A program made the translations under genes and the position numbers. Below the pieces are notes generated by a model. It saw only the letters and a list, made by a program, of their open reading frames with translations. It was not told the DNA's origin and searched no databases. A DNA stretch of 64,000 nt from an uncultured Spirochaetales bacterium (GTDB lineage Bacteria > Spirochaetota > Spirochaetia > Sphaerochaetales > Sphaerochaetaceae): positions 62,001 to 126,000 of the forward strand of contig CALXYO010000006.1 of assembly GCA_944393005.1 (NCBI GenBank), in the 5' to 3' direction. Of the stretch, positions 1 through 7,606 are shown piece by piece. The stretch's first letter is position 1; each line of letters opens with the position of its first letter.

Positions 1-2
1 AA

Positions 3-509
3 CTTTCATCAAGGGGATTTGACATCAAGGGCTATGACATTGACGATACTGCACTTGAGACGGCAGCGCGGCTGTATCCTGATGATACTTTCATCAAGGA
101 TGACTGCTATAAGCTGTCCGGCGTTGCAGATACAGCGCTGTGTGTGTTTTTCGGCCGCATAAGCATTGAAGACAACTATGAAAAACTCATGAACACCTGC
201 AGGAAAAGACTGATATATGTTAGCAGCGAACATGCGGATTACACAGAGACAACGTATAGGGAAACTGATGGGATTGCATCATATCTGGACTCCCGGAAAG
301 CATCTTTCACTGTCATGAAGGAACATCTGCATTTTGACCAGTACCTGAAAGATGAGGAAGAACTTCAAATATTCATAGAGGAAAACTATACGAAAAGAGG
401 AAGGCCGTTCAGCAGGAAAGTCGTCACAGTCCCGGGGGTGTACCCCATAAAGGTTGTAAACGACAAGGCCTTCGGTCTGTTCGTGATAGAAAAGGAAGAA
501 AAAACATGA
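3..509 (+). CDS. C-terminal part of a probable SAM-dependent methyltransferase (5' end outside window)
   Basis: The reading frame is open from the first bases and runs to a stop at 509, so only the last 168 or so residues are seen; the true start lies before the window. The visible part has the look of the C-terminal half of a class I methyltransferase: an acidic turn after a beta strand (FDIKGYDID), then DDCYKLSG, then a strand ending in CVFFGRIS, and a late CRKRLIYVSSEH strand. No SAM-binding glycine loop is visible because it would lie upstream. The next gene, for a periplasmic binding protein, overlaps the stop by four bases (ATGA), so the two are probably co-transcribed. The methyltransferase call is by resemblance only and is uncertain. 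Confidence 0.45.
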   Translation, partial: LSSRGFDIKGYDIDDTALETAARLYPDDTFIKDDCYKLSGVADTALCVFFGRISIEDNYEKLMNTCRKRLIYVSSEHADYTETTYRETDGIASYLDSRKASFTVMKEHLHFDQYLKDEEELQIFIEENYTKRGRPFSRKVVTVPGVYPIKVVNDKAFGLFVIEKEEKT

Positions 510-1567
510 GGAAAATCCTTGCAATGCTTCTGGTTCTCTTCATTTCCCTTATGTACCTGAGTGCACAGGGAAACATAGAGAATACAAGTGCTGCCAGTGA
601 AAGGCAGATGGTGAGTTTCACTGATGATCTTGGACGTGTCGTGGACGTGCCTGCCGACATAGGCTCAGTCACACCGAGCGGCTCGATGGCACAGGTCATA
701 CTCCTTACATTCGACCAGTCAAAGATCAGCGGACTGACAACAGCGATGAGCGATGAGGAAAGAGCTTACTACCCAGATCTCAGTGAAGACATTCCCGTCC
801 TCGGGACTTTCTACGGAAAGAAGGCGAACCTCAACAAGGAAGCTCTGATCGTTGTCAGTCCCGACGTTGTCATCGATATCGGTGAGATAAAGGGATCAAT
901 TGATGAGATGATCTCTGATCTTGATGTCCTGCAGGAACAGATCGGAATTCCGGTGGTGTTCATTGAATCATATCTTGCGGACAGTGCACACACTTACACA
1001 AGACTGGGCGAACTGCTGGGTGATGAGGAGAGAGGAAATGAGCTGGCAGCATACGCCGGGGAGGCGGTTGCCTTTGCTGAGGATACAAAAGAAGCTTTCG
1101 GAGGTGAAGTCACTTTCTACTATTCTTCATCTGTTGACGGGCTTGAGGCGATTCCTTCCGGCAACTTTCACGGTGAGGTGCTTGAAGCTGTGGGAGGCGT
1201 GAATGTGGTTCCCTCAACATTCTCATCCGGAGGCAATGCCATAAGCCTGGAACAGCTTTTCCTCTGGAATCCAGATGTGATCATTCTCTCAGATGAAAAT
1301 GCATTCAGAACAGTCACGGCAGAGGATTCTTCATGGCAGAGCCTGGATGCCGTGAAAAACGGCAGGGTATATCTTGTACCTGCTGTGATAAACAACTGGA
1401 TCGACTCCCCTCCTTCGATCAACAGGCTTATCGGGATATGGTGGGCAGCAGATGTATTCTACGGCAGTCAGGCCGGTGTGGATGTCAAGGCTGAAGCAGA
1501 GCGTTTCTACTCTCTCTTCTACGGGTATGACATCAGCGGAGAAGAGCTTGCGGAATACGGAATCTGA
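506..1567 (+). CDS. Periplasmic substrate-binding protein of a FecB/BtuF-type ABC importer
   Basis: 353 residues with an N-terminal signal peptide ending near LSAQG; there is no lipobox Cys. After residue 30 comes the typical start of iron-complex, cobalamin or molybdate binding proteins, FTDDLGRVVDVPADIGSVTP, and later the family pattern WNPDVIIL followed by a terminal helix region. These proteins bind a metal complex, vitamin or oxyanion in the periplasm and hand it to an inner-membrane permease. The permease and ATPase genes are not next to it in this window: the following genes are unrelated. It overlaps the end of the preceding methyltransferase-like gene. The substrate cannot be read from sequence. 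Given the molybdenum enzymes nearby, molybdate or a metal chelate is possible, but that is speculation. Confidence 0.75.
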   Translation: MRKILAMLLVLFISLMYLSAQGNIENTSAASERQMVSFTDDLGRVVDVPADIGSVTPSGSMAQVILLTFDQSKISGLTTAMSDEERAYYPDLSEDIPVLGTFYGKKANLNKEALIVVSPDVVIDIGEIKGSIDEMISDLDVLQEQIGIPVVFIESYLADSAHTYTRLGELLGDEERGNELAAYAGEAVAFAEDTKEAFGGEVTFYYSSSVDGLEAIPSGNFHGEVLEAVGGVNVVPSTFSSGGNAISLEQLFLWNPDVIILSDENAFRTVTAEDSSWQSLDAVKNGRVYLVPAVINNWIDSPPSINRLIGIWWAADVFYGSQAGVDVKAEAERFYSLFYGYDISGEELAEYGI

Positions 1568-1647
1568 CCGAAAGAAATCTCAGGTTCACCGTTGTCGTAT
1601 CGTCTAGCCTGCCGGGAATTGAGGTGGCCCCTCAAGCTGGGCATTCA

Positions 1648-1678
1648 GGGCAGGATTATGATATATCCTGTCCTGCCC
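1648..1678. terminator. Hairpin downstream of the FecB-type gene
   Basis: GGGCAGGA pairs with TCCTGCCC about 15 bases later, and a second register (GGCAGGAT with ATCCTGTCC) is also possible. It sits about 80 bases after the stop of the binding-protein gene. It has no clear T run on either strand, so it could be an intrinsic terminator of poor quality or simply a structured element. Confidence 0.35.
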
Positions 1679-1695
1679 GTGTTCCAGCAGCCCAT

Positions 1696-1950
1696 TCAGC
1701 AAAGCCCTGCGGCTATTTTCCTGACCTCATCAAGGGAAAGCTCTGTCACTTCAGCAATCTCTTCTGTACTCAGTATCTTCTGTGCAAGCAGATTCCTTGC
1801 AATTTTAACAGATATTTCAAATTTACCTTTTTCAATACCTTCATCTTCCACTTCTTTCCATATTGAACTCATTTTCATTTCTCCTTTCTTACTGTTCTTA
1901 TATGTAGCGACTGCTTCTTTCAATTCATTACAACAATAGCAAGGAACCAT
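1696..1950 (-). pseudogene. C-terminal fragment of an Rpn/PD-(D/E)XK transposase-like nuclease
   Basis: The 84-residue frame matches the last third of the complete gene just upstream (2076-2948): both contain ELxEAVAxYKNS, MSSxWKEVEDEGI, the ARNLL helix and the end SxEEIAEVTxLSLDEV. The N-terminal nuclease core with its acidic catalytic residues is missing, and the fragment starts with an unrelated stretch (MVPCYC). It is most simply a leftover of a duplicated copy. Tandem partial copies of this family are common in spirochaete and gut-bacterial genomes. Confidence 0.7.
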
Positions 1951-1951
1951 A

Positions 1952-1991
1952 ATGGCAAGCAGAAGAAATTATATTTCTGTTTACTTGCCAT
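1952..1991. repeat. Imperfect inverted repeat next to the nuclease fragment
   Basis: ATGGCAAG at 1952-1959 is mirrored by CTTGCCAT at 1984-1991, and inside it CAGAA pairs with TTCTG. The hairpin lies at the 5' end of the broken nuclease copy, between it and the intact gene. It could mark a rearrangement junction or be a terminator for the intact gene on the minus strand; it lacks a T run. Confidence 0.4.
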
Positions 1992-2075
1992 CATGATAAA
2001 AGATGAATCACCTGTTCAAAGTGTTCATAAATCAACAAAAGGACAATTTTTCTTTCGCTGAAACAACCTTTCTCA

Positions 2076-2948
2076 TCACATCTTCATCTGTGATTTTATC
2101 CTGCTGACTTCATCAAGGGACAGATTTGTCACTTCTGCAATCTCTTCTTTGCTCATTTTATTTTTCAAAAGCAGGTTTCTTGCAACTTCAGATGATCGTT
2201 CAAGTTTGCCTTGTACGATACCTTTTGCAATTCCTTCATCTTCCACTTCTTTCCATACCGAACTCATTTTCCTTTCTCCTGTCTCACTGTTCTTATATGC
2301 GGCCACCGCTTCTCTCAGCTCATTATAATGCATCTTCTCCACTTCTGTACACTTCAGATCATATGCCAGCTTTCCTTCCGGTGTATTCAGATCCATCACA
2401 CTCGTGTTGAAATATATTATGTGATTCCCGTCATTATATACACACCCGTCATCAAAGTACCTCTCAACCTCCACTATTGTCCTCTTCTTGTCAAAGTAGT
2501 CTTCATCACATATGACTATGACATATGAGTCCATTATCTCATTTGCACTCATCCCCTTTGACAGCATCCTCACATCAAGATGTGCCGAGTTGACTCTTAT
2601 CCTCCTCTCTGATGCTCCCTCCCTTCCATTCTGTATTTCCACATTGTAATAGTTTCCCATTACATCTCTTACCAGAACATCAAAGACAACTGACCTGTGT
2701 TCCAGTGAATGGTCATCTGCCTGAAGGATGACTTCATCCACATCTATGTCATGTTTTTCCAGTATGACTGTTATGAGGAGTGTTATGCACTCAGGTCTGT
2801 CCTTCATGACGAGACGGAAGAAAGAATCATCAAGAAGAGTGAGTCTGTCCAGTCTCTCTCTGGTTTTCTCATCAACCTTGATACTCTGATACCTGAGGGT
2901 CTTTTCACATACTATGCTGCCGTATTCTGTTTCCAGTTCATCTGTCAA
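2076..2948 (-). CDS. Rpn family / PD-(D/E)XK nuclease family transposase-like protein
   Basis: 290 residues. The N-terminal part has the family opening LTLLDDSFFRLVMKD, then a PD-(D/E)XK-like core: VFDVLVRD, followed by a strand with YYNVEIQNG that should supply the E-x-Q catalytic pair, and RRIRVNSAHLD. The C-terminal third carries the charged helices WKEVEDEGIAKGI and a small helix-turn-helix-like end (SKEEIAEVTNLSLDEV). Proteins of this family (Pfam PF12784, related to RpnA-E) promote recombination or act as DNases. The start is a TTG preceded at 7 bases by a strong GGAGG. A partial second copy lies directly downstream. Whether this copy is active is unknown. Confidence 0.75.
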   Translation of the reverse strand: MTDELETEYGSIVCEKTLRYQSIKVDEKTRERLDRLTLLDDSFFRLVMKDRPECITLLITVILEKHDIDVDEVILQADDHSLEHRSVVFDVLVRDVMGNYYNVEIQNGREGASERRIRVNSAHLDVRMLSKGMSANEIMDSYVIVICDEDYFDKKRTIVEVERYFDDGCVYNDGNHIIYFNTSVMDLNTPEGKLAYDLKCTEVEKMHYNELREAVAAYKNSETGERKMSSVWKEVEDEGIAKGIVQGKLERSSEVARNLLLKNKMSKEEIAEVTNLSLDEVSRIKSQMKM

Positions 2949-3151
2949 TGCGGCACCTCCGCTGATATAAAGATTCGGAACTCTTCATGTGTTCCTTATC
3001 TCTATACTCAAAAATCTCCGTTTCTGGCTCATTTTCTGTTTTTCAATGTGATGAGATCAAGTTGTTCCATCTTTTTCCTCTTCATTATTGTTGTTCACTT
3101 TTTCAGCTCGGAAACATATATTTAATTCTGACTTGATTCAGGAGACAGGAA

Positions 3152-3325
3152 ATGTACAAAACTGTATTGCTTGAAGGTATTACAGATGAGAATGCCGAAG
3201 AGCTGATTAATGAGAAAATCATGGAAATGGAAAAAGCAGGCTATCAGATCAGAACAATGTCTTTCAAAGGAGAAGACAAAGCCGTACTGGTTTTCAAAAA
3301 AGGTCTGAAAGGCAGCCTTCTCTGA
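3152..3325 (+). CDS. Small hypothetical protein, 57 residues
   Basis: A short open frame begins with ATG at 3152, about 9 bases after an AGGAG ribosome binding site at 3139-3143. The product has alternating strands and helices: MYKTVLLEG, an acidic helix TDENAEELINEKIMEMEKAG, and then two basic strands ending KAVLVFKKGLKG. This alpha/beta pattern and the good ribosome site argue that it is real. I do not recognise the family. It lies alone between the minus-strand nuclease gene and the converging ygeW gene. Confidence 0.5.
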   Translation: MYKTVLLEGITDENAEELINEKIMEMEKAGYQIRTMSFKGEDKAVLVFKKGLKGSLL

Positions 3326-3349
3326 CATTTCAATTGTCAATAAGTAAAC

Positions 3350-3374
3350 AAAAAGCTGCCGGACAGCTCCGGCA
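3350..3374 (-). terminator. Intrinsic terminator of ygeW
   Basis: On the minus strand TGCCGGA, loop GCTG, TCCGGCA is followed by GCTTTTTGTTT, the U-rich tail expected of a rho-independent terminator. It lies 40 bases after the ygeW stop. The plus strand has no T run after the stem, so it serves the minus-strand unit. Confidence 0.75.
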
Positions 3375-3412
3375 ACGGTGTGAATCAGATATTGTGTTGT
3401 GACTTTGTTGTC

Positions 3413-4612
3413 TTACTTCACTCTCGGTTTTGAATCGGCGAGAACCTCGGCAAGTTTGGCTGAAGGATTGCTGAACTTTGACAGGAAGATCATTGCCGCA
3501 ATGATATACGGCTTATAGCTGGCTTCCTTGTAAAGAGGAACGAGATAGCGGTCGAATACAGACTGCTCGACCTCGCCTTCCTTGCAGCTGAGTCCTGTGA
3601 TATCAGCAGGAAGACAATGCATGTAGAGAGCCTTTCCGTTCTTTGTCGTCTTCATGAGCTCTTCAGTGCATGTCCAGTCCTTGAACTTCGCATTGTTCTC
3701 AAGACATCTCTTCTCAAGATCCTTGAGCTCATCAAACCTTCCTTCTCCCACCAGCTTTGTTCTCTCTTCCATCACTGCATACGGTGCCCATGACTTCGGA
3801 TATACTATGTCGGCATCCTTGAAGGCCTCTTCCATTGTGTTGACCTTCCTGAATGAGCCTCCGGCCTTCTTTGCATTCTCTGCGGCGACATCCTCGACAT
3901 CCTTCATGATCTCATAGCCTTCCGGATGTGCAAGCACGACTTCCATACCGAAACGTGTGAAGAGACCTATGATTCCCTGAGGAACGGAAAGGGGCTTGCC
4001 GTAAGAAGGAGAGTAAGCCCATGTCATAGCGATCTTCTTTCCCTTGAGGTTCTCCACGCCGCCGAAATGATTGATCACATGAAGTGCATCGGCCATTGTC
4101 TGTGTCGGGTGATCGATATCGCACTGGAGGTTGACAATCGTGGGCCTCTGCTCAAGAACGCCGTCCTTGTAGCCTTCCTCGACACTGTCTGCAACAGTCT
4201 TCATGTATGTATGGCCCTTGCCGATATACATATCATCTCTGATTCCGATGACATCAGCCATGAAGGAAACCATGTTTGCTGTTTCCCTTACAGTCTCGCC
4301 ATGTGCGATCTGACTTACTTTCTCATCAAGATCCTGGACCTCAAGGCCGAGAAGGTTGCAGGCAGAAGCGAAAGAGAAACGTGTGCGGGTTGAGTTATCA
4401 CGGAAGACGGAAATGCCAAGACCTGAATCAAATACCTTTGTAGAGATGTTGTTCTCTCTCATTGCCCTCAGTATTTCAGCCACCTCAAATACTGCAGCCA
4501 GCTCATCATCGCTTTCCTTCCATGTGTGGAAAAAGTCATTGAGATACATTCTGCTGGTATCTTTCTTTGAAAGCTCTTCAATCATGCTCCTGATTTCTTC
4601 TTTTGTCTTCAT
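3413..4612 (-). CDS. ygeW: YgeW, knotted carbamoyltransferase of the selenium/purine gene set
   Basis: 399 residues, the usual size of YgeW. It belongs to the aspartate/ornithine carbamoyltransferase fold: the carbamoyl-phosphate loop is STRTR (residues 74-78), and HCLPAD (332-337) forms the second part of the site. DIDHPTQTMAD near 166 is the family's HPTQ element. YgeW occurs in the conserved anaerobic purine (uric acid/xanthine) degradation clusters together with ygeY, ssnA, ygfK and xdhD, as here; its exact substrate is not settled from sequence. ygeX and hyuA, which accompany it in enterobacteria, are not in this window. It has its own promoter with the tandem GCAACAA box shared with xdhA and ygfK, and its own terminator. 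Confidence 0.92.
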   Translation of the reverse strand: MKTKEEIRSMIEELSKKDTSRMYLNDFFHTWKESDDELAAVFEVAEILRAMRENNISTKVFDSGLGISVFRDNSTRTRFSFASACNLLGLEVQDLDEKVSQIAHGETVRETANMVSFMADVIGIRDDMYIGKGHTYMKTVADSVEEGYKDGVLEQRPTIVNLQCDIDHPTQTMADALHVINHFGGVENLKGKKIAMTWAYSPSYGKPLSVPQGIIGLFTRFGMEVVLAHPEGYEIMKDVEDVAAENAKKAGGSFRKVNTMEEAFKDADIVYPKSWAPYAVMEERTKLVGEGRFDELKDLEKRCLENNAKFKDWTCTEELMKTTKNGKALYMHCLPADITGLSCKEGEVEQSVFDRYLVPLYKEASYKPYIIAAMIFLSKFSNPSAKLAEVLADSKPRVK

Positions 4613-4653
4613 AGATCAACTCCTTGTTCCGGATAAATTTTGCTTACAAGTGA

Positions 4654-4705
4654 ACTCTATCATGTAAAACCGCACATGACAAGCGATTTTGTTGCGCTTT
4701 GTTGC
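4654..4705 (-). promoter_or_regulatory. ygeW promoter with tandem GCAACAA box
   Basis: Reading the minus strand: GCAACAAAGCGCAACAAAA (4705-4687), then a -35 TTGTCA (4682-4677), 17 bases, and a -10 TAGAGT (4659-4654). The box is two GCAACAA units 10 bases apart, one helical turn. The same box, in the opposite orientation relative to transcription, precedes the -35 elements of xdhA and ygfK. Promoter by inspection only. Confidence 0.6.
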
Positions 4706-4707
4706 GT

Positions 4708-4950
4708 TCAGTCTTTTCCTTCCAGAAGGAAAGAAGGGACCTCACTGCCGTCCAGCCGATGACCGATGTAAAGCTCAACATCTTCCTCGCTGATCTCATA
4801 TCCATGCTCCTTCGCATATGGAATGAGGACATCACGTGTGATCAAACGAGCCTCCCCGGGATAATTCATGATTCTGGAATCGAGCTCTTCTCTCACTTCA
4901 TCATCGCTTCCCACAAAAAGCAGGAAGTCGTCCATTATGTTGTCAGCCAT
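4708..4950 (-). CDS. Small acidic protein with Nif11-like pattern
   Basis: 80 residues, ATG start with a good GGAG ribosome site about 7 bases upstream. The protein is acidic: a first helix (MDDFLLFVGSDDEVREEL), then a middle that reads NYPGEARLITRDVLIPYAKEHGY, and a last helix EISEEDVELYIG. The pattern hydrophobic helix, then A-x-E-H-G-Y-x-h-(S/T)-x-E-D-h resembles Nif11-type leader or regulator domains, but there is no Gly-Gly leader cleavage site and no core peptide, so a RiPP role is not supported. It follows selD and precedes the ygeW promoter, so it is probably the last gene of the yedE-selD unit. Function unknown. Confidence 0.55.
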   Translation of the reverse strand: MADNIMDDFLLFVGSDDEVREELDSRIMNYPGEARLITRDVLIPYAKEHGYEISEEDVELYIGHRLDGSEVPSFLLEGKD

Positions 4951-5033
4951 GCTTATCTCCTTTTTTACAGTCTAGCGTTTAACAGCAGGAACAGGAAGAG
5001 AAAAGAGGGGCAAATGAAGAAAGAAGAGAATAT

Positions 5034-6053
5034 CTAGCTGACATCAATCACGCTGCCGCCTCTGGCTGTGAAGCATCCTATAATTGCCGCAGGCTCTCCG
5101 AATTCCCTCACAAACGAAAGTGCGTCATCCTCACTCATGGCAAGACACAGAGGACCAGATGTCTGAGGATCGAACATTATGTCGGTAATCTCTCTCGGAA
5201 CAGAAGATGCAAAGTGCACCTTGTCCTCGATGTAATCCCTGTTGTGGTATGCCCCTTCCGGTATGAGGCCAAGACGGGCAAGCTCAGGGGATGCAGAAAA
5301 ATACGGAAGAGATGAAGAATCAAGACGGACGGAAAGAGATGCTGCCTCTGCCATTTCATACAGATGACCCAGCAGGGAGAAACCGGTGATGTCGGTTGCA
5401 GCGTGGATATCATAGAGGCAGGCAGTCTCAAACGCCTTTTTATTGAGAGTCTTCATGCTTTCAAGGGCTGCTTTCACATCGCATTCATCTGCCATTTCAG
5501 CCTTGGCGGCAGTATTGATTATGCCGACTCCCAGTTTCTTTGTGATGACTATCACATCCCCTTCCCTTGCACTTTTATTTGTCCACAGCCTTTTCTTTGT
5601 CGTGAAACCTGTAACTGCAAGGCCGAATTTGATTGTCGAGTCGGCAATGGTATGTCCTCCAGCGATCACGCATCCGGCCTCCCTGGCCTTATCCTGTGCA
5701 CCGAGGAGGATGTCCTTCATGATGGAGAGATCCATGCAGGATGGAAAACACATTATGTTCATCGCGAGTTTTGGCACTGCCCCCATGGCATAAAGATCGG
5801 ACAGCGCGTTTGCCGCAGCCACCTGTCCGAACTCATAGGGCTCATCGGCGACAGGCGGGAAGAAATCCACGGACTCGACAAGAAGATTCTCTCCGTCCAG
5901 ATCATAAACCAGGGCATCATCACTGGTCTCGAATCCCACAATCAGATTCTCATCCTCCATGAGAGGAAGAGATGAGAGTATTTCATTCAGAGTCTTTGAG
6001 GGAAGCTTTGCGGCACAGCCGCTTGTTTTCACACTTCTGGTAAGCCTGACCAT
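5034..6053 (-). CDS. selD: Selenide, water dikinase (selenophosphate synthase)
   Basis: 339 residues. SelD makes selenophosphate from selenide and ATP. The N-terminal catalytic pair is visible as SGCAAK, so Cys13 and Lys16; the codon at the catalytic position is TGT/TGC-type Cys, not TGA, so this is not the selenocysteine form. GFETSDDAL and VESVDFFPPV are the AIRS-family ATP/metal strands, GGHTI the glycine turn, and FDPQTSGPL a C-terminal family signature. The ATG at 6053 has a GAGG site and overlaps the preceding DUF3343 gene by 25 bases. Its neighbours (yedE, YedF-like genes, xdh genes) point to selenophosphate being used for the labile selenium cofactor of molybdenum hydroxylases. No Sec-specific tRNA or SelA/SelB gene is seen in this window. 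Confidence 0.95.
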   Translation of the reverse strand: MVRLTRSVKTSGCAAKLPSKTLNEILSSLPLMEDENLIVGFETSDDALVYDLDGENLLVESVDFFPPVADEPYEFGQVAAANALSDLYAMGAVPKLAMNIMCFPSCMDLSIMKDILLGAQDKAREAGCVIAGGHTIADSTIKFGLAVTGFTTKKRLWTNKSAREGDVIVITKKLGVGIINTAAKAEMADECDVKAALESMKTLNKKAFETACLYDIHAATDITGFSLLGHLYEMAEAASLSVRLDSSSLPYFSASPELARLGLIPEGAYHNRDYIEDKVHFASSVPREITDIMFDPQTSGPLCLAMSEDDALSFVREFGEPAAIIGCFTARGGSVIDVS

Positions 6054-6277
6054 TTGTCCTCCTGGAATATGTACGCACCTTCAATCGAATCGATAAGAAG
6101 CGATGCGTCAAAGTCCGCTCTGTCCATCATCAGCGCGGTTCCGCAGCTTGATGACAGAGAGCGCGGGACAGGAACAAGAGAGGCTTTGAGGCCGCAGCCG
6201 TCAAGCCTTCTCTTCTGTTTTACAGCATCATAGTGCGAATGGAATGTGATGACTACCTTGTCAGAGAAAGAATCCAT
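6029..6277 (-). CDS. DUF3343 family putative Se/S carrier-like protein
   Basis: 82 residues. It opens with the family's VVITFHSHYDAVKQKRRL stretch and carries a central SSSCGTALMM motif; one Cys is kept in DGCGLK and another in SSCG. DUF3343 proteins are small partners of TusA/YedF-type carriers in selenium and sulfur gene clusters and are thought to bind or relay persulfide or selenide; this has little direct proof. It overlaps the TusA-like gene (by 25 bases) and selD (by 25 bases), a tight translational chain. In many bacteria YedF is one protein with a TusA half and a second carrier half; here the two halves are separate genes. Confidence 0.75.
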   Translation of the reverse strand: MDSFSDKVVITFHSHYDAVKQKRRLDGCGLKASLVPVPRSLSSSCGTALMMDRADFDASLLIDSIEGAYIFQEDKWSGLPEV

Positions 6278-6459
6278 TTCCCGTCCTTGTCAGTCCTCTT
6301 CACACTATACCCCGTCGCCTCGGCATAACGCGTCACGTTTTCACGGCTTGCGACGTTATCGACAATGACATCTAATGATGCAGGTCTGTCTTTCAGGGCT
6401 TTTTTCGTCATTATGACCGGTTCAGGACAGCTGAAACCGGAAGTGTCCAGCATATTCAA
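6253..6459 (-). CDS. TusA/SirA-like sulfur or selenium carrier (YedF N-terminal type)
   Basis: 68 residues, a single TusA domain. The signature LDTSGFSCPEPVIMTKKAL holds the conserved Cys-Pro-x-Pro, where Cys carries a persulfide or perselenide. The second half ends with the typical strands SVKRTDKDGKWILSLTR. It overlaps the yedE stop by four bases and the DUF3343 start by 25, and so belongs to the chain yedE-tusA-DUF3343-selD. With YedE as importer and SelD as consumer, a role in selenium relay to the molybdenum hydroxylases is likely. Confidence 0.85.
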   Translation of the reverse strand: MNMLDTSGFSCPEPVIMTKKALKDRPASLDVIVDNVASRENVTRYAEATGYSVKRTDKDGKWILSLTR

Positions 6460-7526
6460 TTCTCTTTCCTCCTGTTCATGTATATCGAAATCGCTGCAAC
6501 CGCTATGAAGAAAAGCAGGATAAGCATCACTGCAGCCTTTCCGCCGTCTGTAGGTCCGTCTGTCGAGGATGCGAGTGAGAAGTTATGTGCAATTGCACCG
6601 CCTGCGACAAGACCGAGAACTGTCACCGCACTGTCGCTGTTGCCTTCCCCTGCCAGTATGAGCTGTCTGAGAGGACATCCGCCGAGAAGCACCGAACCGA
6701 AACCCACAACGACCATTCCCATGATGTTCCACAAGGCATCAGTATGGGCAACAGGCTGTCCTTCAAAACCGAGAATGAATTTTCCCCCTGCGATGTTGAG
6801 AAGAAGCGCAGAGAGGAAGACTGCGATGAACCCGGTGATGAGTGTTGTGTCCCTGATGAGGAAAAGATCCCTCAGTCCGCCGGCGAAACACATTCTTGAA
6901 CGCTGGGCGAAAACACCCACAAGAAGACCCGCTGCAAGTGACGCTGCAACCGGAGCCCTCATGCTGCCCGGTCCTGATGTGCTGAAACGCAGCAAGGACG
7001 GTGCGGCTGCAAGAATTATAAGCAGAATTATGCTTATAATGCTTATCGCGCTGCCCTCAAGACGGGTTGTCTCTCTTGTGCGCCCGAGCGAAAAGCCAAG
7101 ATGCAGGCATACGGAGCCTGCCGCGACACCCATTACGAACCCGATAAGACCCATGAGTGCGTTGAGATCCCCTGCCGCAAGACGGAGGACCATACGCAGA
7201 GGACAGCCGAGGAACACAAGCGCTCCGATCGAAACGCCGGCTCCCATCAGGAAACGGATCACGGGAGATGAGCCTGAGCGGGGATTGAACTCGCCTTTTA
7301 TTACCGAAATGATGAATGCACCGAGTACGAGACCGAGTATCTCAGGTCTCATGTACTGCACGGTGGCCGTGCTCTGCAGCCCAAGGCTTCCCGCGATGTC
7401 ACGTAGGAAACAGGCAATGCAGAAGCCCATGTTGCCGGGATTGCCGAAAAGCACGAGAATAAATGCCGCAGCTCCCACAACAGCACCTGTGAGAATCAGG
7501 TTTCTTCTTTCTGCTGATATTTTCAT
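6456..7526 (-). CDS. yedE: YedE-type selenium metabolism membrane transporter
   Basis: 356 residues from the ATG at 7526 (MKISAERRN). About ten hydrophobic segments are visible. The two YeeE/YedE signature turns are present: [20 protein letters not shown] in the first half and [10 protein letters not shown] in the second, plus an N-terminal [18 protein letters not shown] and a late [10 protein letters not shown]. YeeE/YedE proteins pass thiosulfate or similar reduced sulfur species; the YedE branch occurs with yedF and selD and is taken to import a selenium compound. An upstream in-frame ATG at 7589 would add 21 hydrophilic residues but lies almost on the -10 box; homologs start near the chosen Met. 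First gene of the yedE-selD unit. Confidence 0.85.
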   Translation of the reverse strand: MKISAERRNLILTGAVVGAAAFILVLFGNPGNMGFCIACFLRDIAGSLGLQSTATVQYMRPEILGLVLGAFIISVIKGEFNPRSGSSPVIRFLMGAGVSIGALVFLGCPLRMVLRLAAGDLNALMGLIGFVMGVAAGSVCLHLGFSLGRTRETTRLEGSAISIISIILLIILAAAPSLLRFSTSGPGSMRAPVAASLAAGLLVGVFAQRSRMCFAGGLRDLFLIRDTTLITGFIAVFLSALLLNIAGGKFILGFEGQPVAHTDALWNIMGMVVVGFGSVLLGGCPLRQLILAGEGNSDSAVTVLGLVAGGAIAHNFSLASSTDGPTDGGKAAVMLILLFFIAVAAISIYMNRRKEN

Positions 7527-7570
7527 GCTTTCAATGCTACCATTATGTTTTTCAAAATACAATGATTTTC

Positions 7571-7600
7571 GTGTATTTTCCTCCATCATCTGCTATAATA
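7571..7600. promoter_or_regulatory. Shared divergent -10 region between yedE and the desulfurase gene
   Basis: TATAAT at 7594-7599 on the plus strand overlaps TATTAT on the minus strand, so one palindromic AT element could serve both directions. The plus-strand ATG at 7607 lies only 8 bases after it, so a transcript from it would have almost no leader. No convincing -35 box was found on either side. Confidence 0.4.
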
Positions 7601-7606
7601 CCGTCC

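Noticed and set aside
5034..6053. Selenocysteine in SelD
   Set aside because: The catalytic position is a Cys codon, and no TGA is read through in any gene I examined.
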